From the IMG/VR virus record IMGVR_UViG_3300037245_001929, positions 1 through 20,532 of that record: DNA of 20,532 nucleotides. The stretch is one strand, 5' to 3'. Origin of the DNA: a virus. The position numbers were made by a program, and so were the translations under genes. Below the pieces are notes generated by a model. It was not told the DNA's origin. It was given only the letters and a program-made list of their open reading frames with translations, and made no database searches. Positions 6,741-12,939 of this stretch are shown here, in pieces. Position 1 is the stretch's first letter. Each line of letters begins with the position of its first letter.

Positions 6741-6994
6741 AGCTCCATATGATCATCCCAATAGTCTTTATGCTAGTACTGTGTACTTGTGCCACCCCAA
6801 TGCCCAATGGCCCTTCTCTCGCCGAGGCCAAATACCAACTTAAGATGAGTGAGAAATACAAACAGCGTTATGGTGATGCATGGGGCCTCAAATACAATTA
6901 CATGGAGAAGGAGTATGACTACGCTCCCTTAGACTCACACCTCAAGTATAACCACATGGAGGAGAGGTATGAGTTCGTACCGCGCCGCCGATAA
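6737..6994 (+). CDS. Small secreted or lipoprotein-like protein with two 14-residue repeats
   Basis: This 85-residue protein has an N-terminal signal-like segment (MKLHMIIPIVFMLVLCTCA). Cys16 or Cys18 could be lipidated, but the residue before each is Leu or Thr, so the lipobox is weak. After a charged linker come two near-identical 14-residue repeats, LKYNYMEKEYDYAP (51-64) and LKYNHMEERYEFVP (69-82), a motif I associate with small phage proteins of unknown role. An outer-membrane spanin is conceivable, but no endolysin or i-spanin is seen next to it. Confidence 0.6.
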   Translation: MKLHMIIPIVFMLVLCTCATPMPNGPSLAEAKYQLKMSEKYKQRYGDAWGLKYNYMEKEYDYAPLDSHLKYNHMEERYEFVPRRR

Positions 6995-7039
6995 ACATAC
7001 TTATCCTTATCACTTCATAGCAAGGGGAGAATACAATGT

Positions 7040-7369
7040 ATGAAAGGACAGATAGAGAAGGACTCAATAGCAGGACAGCTTAAAGCAGCAGGAGTATCAG
7101 ATACAGATAGAGTATACTACATGCTCCATGGCTACTACCCAATACATGACTTCTGTGGAGCAGCCCTCAAACCTCAAGACAATATAGTGTATGCAACCAG
7201 CAGTAAGCTAATGAAAGCATCAGTCACAGGGGGTACATGGGAGGTTGCCAAAGCAACCGTTGGAGCGACAGGCTCCCAACAGGCTGAAACCAAAAGGTTC
7301 AGGCTCATCATCCTAACCATTAATGACAGAACAATGACCGTAGACCCCAAGAGATGTATTAGGATATAA
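7040..7369 (+). CDS. Hypothetical phage protein (109 aa)
   Basis: This 109-residue soluble protein is preceded by AAGGGGAG ten bases before the ATG at 7040. Another ATG at 7036, in a different frame, opens only a 15-codon ORF. Features include an aromatic segment DRVYYMLHGYYPIHDFCG, a central KLMKASVTGGTWEVAKATVG, and a beta-rich end with two Cys in total. No family is recognised. It is the last gene before the inverted-repeat region and the small terminase candidate. Confidence 0.6.
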   Translation: MKGQIEKDSIAGQLKAAGVSDTDRVYYMLHGYYPIHDFCGAALKPQDNIVYATSSKLMKASVTGGTWEVAKATVGATGSQQAETKRFRLIILTINDRTMTVDPKRCIRI

Positions 7370-7374
7370 GTACC

Positions 7375-7403
7375 AGTTGTTGATCAAATAGCATGCAACA
7401 ACT
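7375..7403 (+). repeat. 29-bp inverted-repeat element, copy 1
   Basis: The 8-base arms AGTTGTTG and CAACAACT are perfectly complementary around a 13-base spacer whose last three bases are ATG. A second copy at 7997-8025 has identical arms and 10 of 13 spacer bases, giving 26 of 29 overall. The copies flank the small terminase candidate. It could be an operator, a start-codon-hiding RNA hairpin or a terminase site. Confidence 0.8.
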
Positions 7404-7458
7404 CCCACACTGTACCACTGAATATACATATACTCCAATACGAGAGAGAGACGAATGA
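7393..7458 (+). CDS. Possible 21-aa leader ORF starting inside the inverted repeat
   Basis: An ATG at the 3' side of the hairpin spacer opens a 21-codon frame beginning MQQL and ending ATGA with the small terminase candidate. The second copy of the hairpin also supplies an ATG that opens a frame beginning MQQL. There is no good Shine-Dalgarno sequence. It may be a coupling leader peptide or chance. Confidence 0.25.
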   Translation: MQQLPHCTTEYTYTPIRERDE

Positions 7459-7868
7459 CTTACGTGACTAAAGAGCAACGTCAGTGCCAAATCATGGAAA
7501 TCCTCCAGGATACGTCTATTCCCTTCCCTAACCGCACCGAACTGTGTGAGCTACTTGGTATCAAGTCACGCTCTAACCTCTACCAGATGTTCTCTCTTGA
7601 AGAGATAGATACCCTCTACACTGATGGTGTAGCCTTTCGCAGAGAGAAGCTTAAGGAGCGTGGGGCAGAGGTGGACGAGGCCCTACTCCTACTGGCCCTG
7701 GCAGGGGATGTGCAGGCAATCAAGCTGTACTACCAACGCCATGAAGGGTGGTCCCCCTCCCAATCTATTGAAGGGAACATTAACCACCACTTCACCCTAG
7801 CAGAGCGCATGCTACAGCTGGAGAAGGAAGAGGCGGTACTGATAGAAGGCCGCGGCGATGAAGAGTAA
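7455..7868 (+). CDS. terS: Terminase small subunit candidate
   Basis: This 137-residue protein has an N-terminal helix-turn-helix (about 27-47, RTELCELLGIKSRSNLYQMF). It then has a central helical segment GDVQAIKLYYQRHEGW (84-99), which closely resembles the conserved centre of phage small terminases. The C-terminus is acidic. Small terminases bind the packaging start site as a ring and hand DNA to the large subunit. The gene lies upstream of the large terminase, with five small genes between. The ATG follows only weak purines (GAGAGAGAG). The flanking inverted repeats could be its DNA target. The remaining doubt is whether it is instead another HTH regulator. Confidence 0.7.
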   Translation: MTYVTKEQRQCQIMEILQDTSIPFPNRTELCELLGIKSRSNLYQMFSLEEIDTLYTDGVAFRREKLKERGAEVDEALLLLALAGDVQAIKLYYQRHEGWSPSQSIEGNINHHFTLAERMLQLEKEEAVLIEGRGDEE

Positions 7869-8014
7869 GGGGTACCCCTCCACCCCCTCCACCACTTAGT
7901 GTAATAGTGTACGGTCACTATCGTTTCTCAATCCAACCATGAGTTTCGAATGAAATGGGTTCATATATCCAATTTAATTCTAACACATATTTATGGAGTT
8001 GTTGATTAAATAAA
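7869..8014 (+). other. Non-coding interval with small inverted repeats
   Basis: This 146-base gap holds the palindrome GGGGTACCCC (7870-7879), a pyrimidine-rich run, ATAGTG/CACTAT (7904-7909 and 7916-7921), ATGAA/TTCAT (7950-7954 and 7960-7964), and the left arm of the second 29-bp element. No T-run follows any hairpin and no convincing -35/-10 pair was found. It may include a packaging or regulatory site. Confidence 0.4.
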
Positions 8015-8025
8015 ATGCAACAACT
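7997..8025 (+). repeat. 29-bp inverted-repeat element, copy 2
   Basis: Arms AGTTGTTG (7997-8004) and CAACAACT (8018-8025) surround a 13-base AT-rich spacer ending in ATG, as in copy 1. Here the ATG is a candidate start of the HTH gene, so the element overlaps that gene's beginning. This position fits an autoregulatory operator or a translational block. Confidence 0.8.
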
Positions 8026-8233
8026 GGAATCCCGTATGCTCTCAAAATCACAAAGATTAGTCATTGCCAAGTCGATCGTTACGCCTGGACTCTCAAACAG
8101 GGAGGTGGCGAGACGCGCCGGAGTGGATGAGAAGACCGTTAGGAACTATCGTGGGAAGACAAGTCCGCACATAGATATACAGGTGACGCGGGGTCTAGGA
8201 TCTCAACAGTATCGTCAGAAGCGGACAAGATGA
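8015..8233 (+). CDS. Small helix-turn-helix DNA-binding protein
   Basis: This 72-residue basic protein has a clear helix-turn-helix at about 26-46 (LSNREVARRAGVDEKTVRNY), the pattern of many phage and resolvase-type recognition helices. A basic tail follows. The first ATG (8015) lies in the inverted repeat without a Shine-Dalgarno site at proper distance. The in-frame ATG at 8036 has a weak GGAA before it and may be the true start. The stop overlaps the next ATG as ATGA. Because the same inverted repeat appears at its own start and upstream of the small terminase gene, this protein is a good candidate to bind it, although that is inferred from position. Confidence 0.7.
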   Translation: MQQLESRMLSKSQRLVIAKSIVTPGLSNREVARRAGVDEKTVRNYRGKTSPHIDIQVTRGLGSQQYRQKRTR

Positions 8234-8454
8234 CACCAGAGAAAGAAGAAAGAAAGCATAAATTCCACTGCCCTCTTTGTTCTGCCAAGCTCATCAAGAG
8301 AGGACTAATCAAGAAGGAAGGAGTTCCTGGGTTGGTCTACCAGACTCTCGCACTTGGGTGTTGGCACTGTCAGGAGTGCCTTACTAACTTCCACATACTA
8401 ATTACAAGGGACTGTACAAGGAGAGAAGATGACAGGATACAAAGGAAGTACTAG
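8230..8454 (+). CDS. Zinc-ribbon protein (74 aa)
   Basis: This 74-residue protein has two Cys knuckles, CPLC (14-17) and CWHC (44-47, with Cys50 close by), separated by 26 residues. This spacing is typical of a Cys4 zinc ribbon. It is very basic at both ends, which fits nucleic-acid binding. It overlaps the HTH gene by ATGA and the following gene by 26 bases. No specific family is recognised. Confidence 0.65.
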   Translation: MTPEKEERKHKFHCPLCSAKLIKRGLIKKEGVPGLVYQTLALGCWHCQECLTNFHILITRDCTRREDDRIQRKY

Positions 8455-8623
8455 TGCCCTAGCACAGTTGGAGCGCAAGCTCTCAACTAGTTCCTCCTCT
8501 AGTGGGGGAGGATCCACCAGTCGGACCACACCCACTAAGAGGTTCATGTTGAGAGACCTTTGGGGTTGGCCACTTGGACATATAAGGCTACTGATCTATA
8601 GAATGAAACAAGTAAGAACCTAA
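8429..8623 (+). CDS. Small Ser-rich protein with RFMxRDLWGWPLGH motif (copy 2)
   Basis: This 64-residue protein has a Ser/Gly/Thr-rich middle (STSSSSSGGGSTSRTTPT) followed by RFMLRDLWGWPLGH and an aromatic/basic end (IRLLIYRMK). It is a paralogue of the 39-residue protein at 5188-5307. Apart from one position the motif is identical, while synonymous codons differ, which means selection on the peptide. GGAGAGAAG precedes the ATG. The role is unknown. One copy sits in the sugar cassette and one next to the packaging genes. Confidence 0.7.
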   Translation: MTGYKGSTSALAQLERKLSTSSSSSGGGSTSRTTPTKRFMLRDLWGWPLGHIRLLIYRMKQVRT

Positions 8624-8631
8624 AAGAAGAT

Positions 8632-8736
8632 GGGGACAATCGGGCTTCAAGCTCCTATAAGGTGTAGATAGCTCAGGGCTACTCGGATCGATTGTTTCCA
8701 TGTTACAGGAGGGCTGGAGACAGCCCTCCAACACCT
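8632..8736 (+). ncRNA. Structured RNA region upstream of the bS21 genes
   Basis: Three nested or competing pairings are visible. GGGGACAATCG (8632-8642) pairs with CGATTGTTTCC (8689-8699) over 11 positions with two G-U pairs. GGAGGGCTG (8708-8716) and CAGCCCTCC (8721-8729) form a perfect 9-bp stem with a GAGA (GNRA) tetraloop. AGGTGT (8660-8665) matches ACACCT (8731-8736). AGGGCT also occurs at 8675-8680, so it could compete for the same partner. There is no T-run, so it is not a normal terminator. It may be a leader controlling the genes at 8749 and 8832. Confidence 0.5.
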
Positions 8737-8748
8737 ACGGAGAACAGC

Positions 8749-8841
8749 ATGCCCCTCGACAAAGCTAAACCACTTGAGTTGGGAGACGACTTAAGTAGTC
8801 GCTCCAACGTAGCTGCTTTAAGGAGAACTGTATGCCATTAG
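8749..8841 (+). CDS. Short ORF with bS21-like N-terminus (30 aa)
   Basis: This 30-residue frame begins MPLDKAKPLE, matching the first ten residues of the bS21 gene that follows (MPLERAKPLQ) with 7 identities and 3 conservative changes. Its ribosome site GGAGAACAGC also mirrors the GGAGAACTGT before bS21. This looks like a partial tandem duplication. The rest ends in a segment NVAALRRTV, faintly like the bS21 helix, then stops 10 bases inside bS21. It may be a leader peptide whose translation couples to bS21. Confidence 0.45.
   Translation: MPLDKAKPLELGDDLSSRSNVAALRRTVCH
8778..8808 (+). promoter_or_regulatory. Hairpin just before the bS21 Shine-Dalgarno
   Basis: CGACT (8787-8791) and AGTCG (8797-8801) form an inner stem. 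It is extended by GTTGGGAG (8778-8785) pairing with CTCCAAC (8802-8808), giving 12 pairs with two single-base bulges. It ends 11 bases before TAAGGAG, the bS21 ribosome site at 8819-8825. It also lies within the 30-residue ORF. Confidence 0.5.
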
Positions 8842-9047
8842 AAAGAGCAAAGCCGCTACAAGTAGTAGTAAGCGAATTCAAGACCTTTGACGCAGCCGTG
8901 AAGAAGTTTAAAAAGAAAGTAGATAAGGATGGTATCCTCAAGCAGTGTAGGGAGAGACAATCATTCAAGAGTAAATCAAAGAAAAAGTACGATAAACGAA
9001 GGAAAATGGAGTATATAAGAAGGACGTATGGGGGGACTGGTGCCTAA
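8832..9047 (+). CDS. rpsU: Ribosomal protein bS21 homologue
   Basis: This 71-residue protein has the same length as Escherichia coli bS21 and the same layout. A short beta strand (LQVVV) is followed by the helix FKTFDAAVKKFKKKVDKDGILKQCRERQSF, which matches the family pattern FDxALRRFKxxxxKxGxLxExRxRExY, and then a very basic C-terminal helix (KSKSKKKYDKRRKMEYIRR). bS21 sits near the anti-Shine-Dalgarno end of 16S rRNA and helps start translation. Viral bS21 genes are known, and are thought to enter host ribosomes and favour phage messages. TAAGGAG precedes the ATG. The gene overlaps the large terminase start by 20 bases. Confidence 0.85.
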   Translation: MPLERAKPLQVVVSEFKTFDAAVKKFKKKVDKDGILKQCRERQSFKSKSKKKYDKRRKMEYIRRTYGGTGA

Positions 9048-10488
9048 AACTAAAGACTTCCTTAACAAATCTAGAGAATCATTCATGTATTTCAACAATG
9101 CTGTCTGGGGAACCTGGGGTAAGCCCTGGGATAAACAGGTAGAAGTGGCTGATTCCGTCAGAGATTACAAAAGGACGACTGTACGTTCAGGACATTCCAC
9201 CGGTAAATCCTTCTTAGCTGGTAAGCTAGCCATCTGGATACTGTTCTGTTGGAAAGATTCCTACGTCATTACCACAGCTCCCACTCAGCGACAGACGGAT
9301 CTCATCCTATGGGCTGAGATACGGAACTGTTACAACCATGCCCTTATAGACCTTGGTGGTAATTTACTACCGCGGGAAAGCCTGCTGCGTGTGGGTGATA
9401 AGTGGGGAGCCTTCGGCTTCACTACTGGTAAGGGAGCGATTACAGATGTGGGTCAGACGCCCTTTGCCGGCTTCCACAGTACATCAAGGGTCTTCGTGAT
9501 CATAGATGAGGCCGCGGGTGTTGCTCCTGGGCTGTTTGCAGCTGCTGAATCTATCACTACGGGTGACAATGACCGCATACTTGCCATAGGAAACCCCACC
9601 GATCCCGGTGGTGAGTTCGCTAAATCGTTCAAAAGTCCTGCCCCAGACGTACCCGGAGGCTGGAATAAGATAAAGATCTCTACGTTAGACAGCCCGAATG
9701 TTGTAGCTGGTAGGGAAGTTATCCCAGGACTGGCCTCTCCTACGTGGCCCGAGGAGATGAAGGTAGCCTACGGTGAAGGTACACCGATGTACATGAGTAA
9801 GGTACTGGCAGAGTTCCCAGTATTCAGTGACGACGCCCTGATCCCCATGCACTATTTAGATCTAGCAATGGACAGAACGGTAGAAGAGATCGAGGAACGA
9901 ATCAAAGAGAACCCGAAGCTTGTAATGCCTTCCTACAATAACTTGGGCTGCGACATCGCCCGGTTTGGCTCAGACTACAGCGTGCTCTACGAAGCTAAGG
10001 GTGCACACGTAAAGAGATTGGTGAAATACGGACAAAAGGATACGATTCAAGTATCATACAAGATACTTGAGCTTCAAGATAATAAGAAATATGACCGAAT
10101 TAACATCGATGATGACGGCGTTGGGGGTGGTTGCGTTGACTTTCTTAGACGTGAGAAGGAACTTAAGAACATCGTTCGTATTAATGGAGCCGCCAAAGCT
10201 ACTCAGCCCACCAAGTTTTACAACAAAAGAGCACAGCTCTTCTGGAATCTCAGACAGCGTTTTGTGGATAGAGAGGATATTATACTGGATTGTAACTCTA
10301 CCGCAAGTGAGCTTGCTGCCATTGAGTACACATACACTCCTAAGGGTGGTGAGAACGTAGTTCTAATTCAACCTAAGAAAGACATCAAGAAGGTGCTTGG
10401 CTATAGTCCTGACAACAGTGATGCACTGGCATACGCATGTAATAACCTGTCCAGGCGACCATCACCCTCGGCGGTACAATTTGTATAA
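9028..10488 (+). CDS. terL: Terminase large subunit
   Basis: This 486-residue packaging motor ATPase and nuclease has Walker A SGHSTGKS (54-61), Walker B VFVIIDEA (155-162, catalytic Glu161), and the coupling motif AIGNPT (186-191). The RNase H-like nuclease has acidic residues in GCDIARFG (Asp309), NIDDDGVGGG (Asp361-363) and NSDALAYA (Asp465). All expected catalytic residues are present. It pumps DNA through the portal into the prohead and cuts the concatemer. The start at 9028, with AAGGA upstream, overlaps bS21. Confidence 0.96.
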   Translation: MGGLVPKTKDFLNKSRESFMYFNNAVWGTWGKPWDKQVEVADSVRDYKRTTVRSGHSTGKSFLAGKLAIWILFCWKDSYVITTAPTQRQTDLILWAEIRNCYNHALIDLGGNLLPRESLLRVGDKWGAFGFTTGKGAITDVGQTPFAGFHSTSRVFVIIDEAAGVAPGLFAAAESITTGDNDRILAIGNPTDPGGEFAKSFKSPAPDVPGGWNKIKISTLDSPNVVAGREVIPGLASPTWPEEMKVAYGEGTPMYMSKVLAEFPVFSDDALIPMHYLDLAMDRTVEEIEERIKENPKLVMPSYNNLGCDIARFGSDYSVLYEAKGAHVKRLVKYGQKDTIQVSYKILELQDNKKYDRINIDDDGVGGGCVDFLRREKELKNIVRINGAAKATQPTKFYNKRAQLFWNLRQRFVDREDIILDCNSTASELAAIEYTYTPKGGENVVLIQPKKDIKKVLGYSPDNSDALAYACNNLSRRPSPSAVQFV

Positions 10489-10499
10489 GGACCCTAAAT

Positions 10500-12107
10500 A
10501 TGACTATTAGAGGAAGACTACTCAAGTGGTTGCAGGCTGGCGATAAGAAATCCTACTCTGCCGACTGGTTAGCAGATAAGATGGGACAATACAATCAGGC
10601 AGAAGTGATAAATCCCATGGAAAACCACGCTACTGTCCATGCAATTGTTCAGGTTATCTCCCAGAATCTAGCCGCAATTCCAGGTTTAACCCTTGCGGGT
10701 GAGGACGAAGTGTTCGACACTCCACTCCAGAAGCTAATGAAGAAGCCTAATCCACTCGAGTCAGGGTACTCCTTGTTCGAGAAGACTGCTATGTTTATGT
10801 CTTTACAGGGTGAGGCGTTCTGGATCCTGACAGGAAGTGCTGGTATGCAGGCCGGACTTAGTGGTGCCCTCCCTGCTCAGATATGGGCTGTTGCACCCTC
10901 CACCATGCAAGAGGCTCTAGACACCCACGGACAACTTGTGGGTTGGGTCTATACTGCAAACAAGAAAAGGACCACCTTTAAGCCAGAAGAGGTGCTGCAT
11001 TTCAAAAGAACAAATCCGTACAATCCTATCAGGGGCTTGAGCCCCCTGTCTGCCGCACGTTTAGACATGGATACTGATGCGTCTGCTGGTGAATTCGTAA
11101 AGAGATTCTATGAGAACAACGCTACCCCTGGTGGTGTAGTTCAAGTGCCCGGGGAACCCGGTGTTCCAGTTGACGAAGATCTGTACAAGCAGATGAAAGC
11201 ACAGTTTGAAACCCGCCACAAGGGAGTGGTGAACAGCCACAAGGTAGCGATCCTGTCTGAGGGTGTCACCTTTACTCCCACCATGATGTCCTTTATAGAT
11301 CAGCAGTTTCTAGAATCTAGAAAGTGGAATAAAGATCAGCTAGCTATGGTATGGTTGGTTCCTCGTTTGATTATAGGGTCCACCGATGAACTGAACTTCG
11401 CCACAGCACAGGTCTCCCGTAGACAGTTCTATGTGGACTGCCTCCTTCCTCTAGCCAAACTAATCTCAATCAAAATCAACGAAGATTTGTACGATCGCTT
11501 CCAGCCAAAGCACCAGTTCTCTTGGAACCTTGACTCTATAGAAGAGTTGAAGCCTAATGCCGAGATCGTATCCAAGCTGGTTACAGCCTACTGGAACATA
11601 GGCGTACCGATGGTTGATCTGGTTGAAGCCTATGACCTACCGTTCGATCCAGTGTGGGCAGAAGCAGAATCGAGCATGATTCCCTCTAAGGTAAAGATCG
11701 CAGGCGCCCCAGAGCCGGAACCAGTGGCTCCTATAGTGCCTCCAGCACCAGGAGAAGAGGAGGAAATAGAGGATAAGGCCACTACTAAGCTCTTGTTTAG
11801 CAAGCTGAAACGCTTCTTTTTTGAACAGAGACTACAGATTCTCAAGGAAAACACCCCTGAGGTGTGGAAAAAGGAAGAGGAGAAACTACTCAAGAGAGTC
11901 ACTCCTATTATAAAAGGACTATATAGGGAGAAGCCAGACCTGGCTGAGCACCACTTAGACCGCATCGTTGCTCTTAATACCTCTATGAAGGGACAAGTAG
12001 AGAGAGCAAAGAGCGCAAGAGAAGTAAAAGAGATATACACTAACGCCTCTTCAAAGGCATGGAAGATAGCCGAAGCCGAGGTGCAGTTCGCTAAGGAGAC
12101 AATCTAA
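10500..12107 (+). CDS. Portal protein (HK97 family) with C-terminal helical extension
   Basis: This 535-residue protein is the head vertex ring through which DNA passes and onto which the tail connects. The first 400 residues follow the HK97/Phage_portal pattern: AxVHAIVQVISQNLAAIP (45-61), PNPLESGYSLFEKTAMFMSLQGEAFW, VLHFK, NPIRGLSPLSAA, ENNATPGGVVQVPG, and a wing/crown region with TDELNFATAQVSRRQFY. An acidic Pro/Glu linker (402-425) follows, with a 110-residue charged helical tail that ordinary HK97-type portals lack. The tail could bind a scaffold or minor head protein. AAGGA lies before the ATG. The stop overlaps the protease start. Confidence 0.93.
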   Translation: MTIRGRLLKWLQAGDKKSYSADWLADKMGQYNQAEVINPMENHATVHAIVQVISQNLAAIPGLTLAGEDEVFDTPLQKLMKKPNPLESGYSLFEKTAMFMSLQGEAFWILTGSAGMQAGLSGALPAQIWAVAPSTMQEALDTHGQLVGWVYTANKKRTTFKPEEVLHFKRTNPYNPIRGLSPLSAARLDMDTDASAGEFVKRFYENNATPGGVVQVPGEPGVPVDEDLYKQMKAQFETRHKGVVNSHKVAILSEGVTFTPTMMSFIDQQFLESRKWNKDQLAMVWLVPRLIIGSTDELNFATAQVSRRQFYVDCLLPLAKLISIKINEDLYDRFQPKHQFSWNLDSIEELKPNAEIVSKLVTAYWNIGVPMVDLVEAYDLPFDPVWAEAESSMIPSKVKIAGAPEPEPVAPIVPPAPGEEEEIEDKATTKLLFSKLKRFFFEQRLQILKENTPEVWKKEEEKLLKRVTPIIKGLYREKPDLAEHHLDRIVALNTSMKGQVERAKSAREVKEIYTNASSKAWKIAEAEVQFAKETI

Positions 12108-12919
12108 TGTCAGACAAAACCCTATACAAGAGTATGAACTTCGAGGTAAAGGCTACAGACGATGACAATGTCCTTACCTTTATCGGCTCAGATGAGACCG
12201 TAGACAGGTATCAGGAGGTCATTAGGGCAGATGGATGGCAGTTAGATACCTATAAACAGAACCCTGTAGTGATGTTATTCCATAATTACAGCTCATTTCC
12301 AGTAGCTAAGGCCACAAAAGTATGGGTAGAGAACAGTAAACTCATGTTTGACATAGAGTTTGTACCCATGGAAGGCTACAATGAGCACGGTTCTTTAGCC
12401 GATACAGCCAAGAAACTGTACAAAAACGGCTTTATGTCAGCAGTTTCAGTAGGTCTTATGGCCCTGGAGTTTGAATATCCAGAGGATCAGAAGTCAGGTG
12501 TGCATAGGTACATCACTAAGTCTGAGCTTTTAGAGCTCAGCCTAGTTCCGATACCGGCTAACCCTTCTGCTCTAGTAACCTCCCGCAGTATAGCAGATGC
12601 TATGAATGCCGGCGCTGTTGATATCCACGAAGTCAAAGAACTACAGATGGCTCTGGACGAGATGTTGAAGAAGAGCAAAGAGGAAGGGTTTGACTATGAG
12701 GGTGCTGTTGAGAATGCACTCTTAGACCTACGAGATAGAGCAAAGGAAAACCCACAGGACTTCTCATGTGACGAAGTCTGTGAATGTGAAGATTGTAAAG
12801 CCAAATCAATGGCTACAATATATGATCTACTTCTGGAAATCCGGTCAGAGCAGACCAAGGAAGATTCCAAGGAAGAGGATCTCATTCGGCTGTTAAAGAA
12901 GATAGCCGAAAAACCCTAA
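12107..12919 (+). CDS. Prohead protease (HK97 type, family U35)
   Basis: This 270-residue protein is a head maturation protease. The His/Ser/Glu residues expected in this family are His59 in MLFHNYSSFPVAKA, Ser114 in MSAVSVG (110-116), and Glu143 in LLELSLVPIPANPSAL. About 110 extra residues follow the catalytic domain, acidic and with a CDEVCECEDCK cluster near residues 223-233. This tail may serve as a scaffold domain or metal site. It cuts the delta domain from the capsid subunits after prohead assembly. The start overlaps the portal stop by one base. Confidence 0.93.
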   Translation: MSDKTLYKSMNFEVKATDDDNVLTFIGSDETVDRYQEVIRADGWQLDTYKQNPVVMLFHNYSSFPVAKATKVWVENSKLMFDIEFVPMEGYNEHGSLADTAKKLYKNGFMSAVSVGLMALEFEYPEDQKSGVHRYITKSELLELSLVPIPANPSALVTSRSIADAMNAGAVDIHEVKELQMALDEMLKKSKEEGFDYEGAVENALLDLRDRAKENPQDFSCDEVCECEDCKAKSMATIYDLLLEIRSEQTKEDSKEEDLIRLLKKIAEKP

Positions 12920-12939
12920 CCCTAACGGAGAATTCTACT

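Noticed and set aside
7036-7083. Start codon at 7036 opening a 15-codon frame
   Set aside because: The ribosome site serves the ATG at 7040 at a better distance, and that ORF is much longer.
7950-8016. Sigma-70 promoter in the gap before the HTH gene
   Set aside because: AT-rich hexamers exist, but no -35/-10 pair with 16-18 base spacing was convincing.
8661-8730. Possible tRNA, because TAGCTCAG resembles a D arm
   Set aside because: No matching D stem, no T arm with TTCGA-type loop and no acceptor stem could be built. The hairpins present fit another fold.
8707-8730. The 9-bp GAGA-loop hairpin as a rho-independent terminator
   Set aside because: No T-run follows, and it lies only about 20 bases before a coding start, so a leader structure is more likely.
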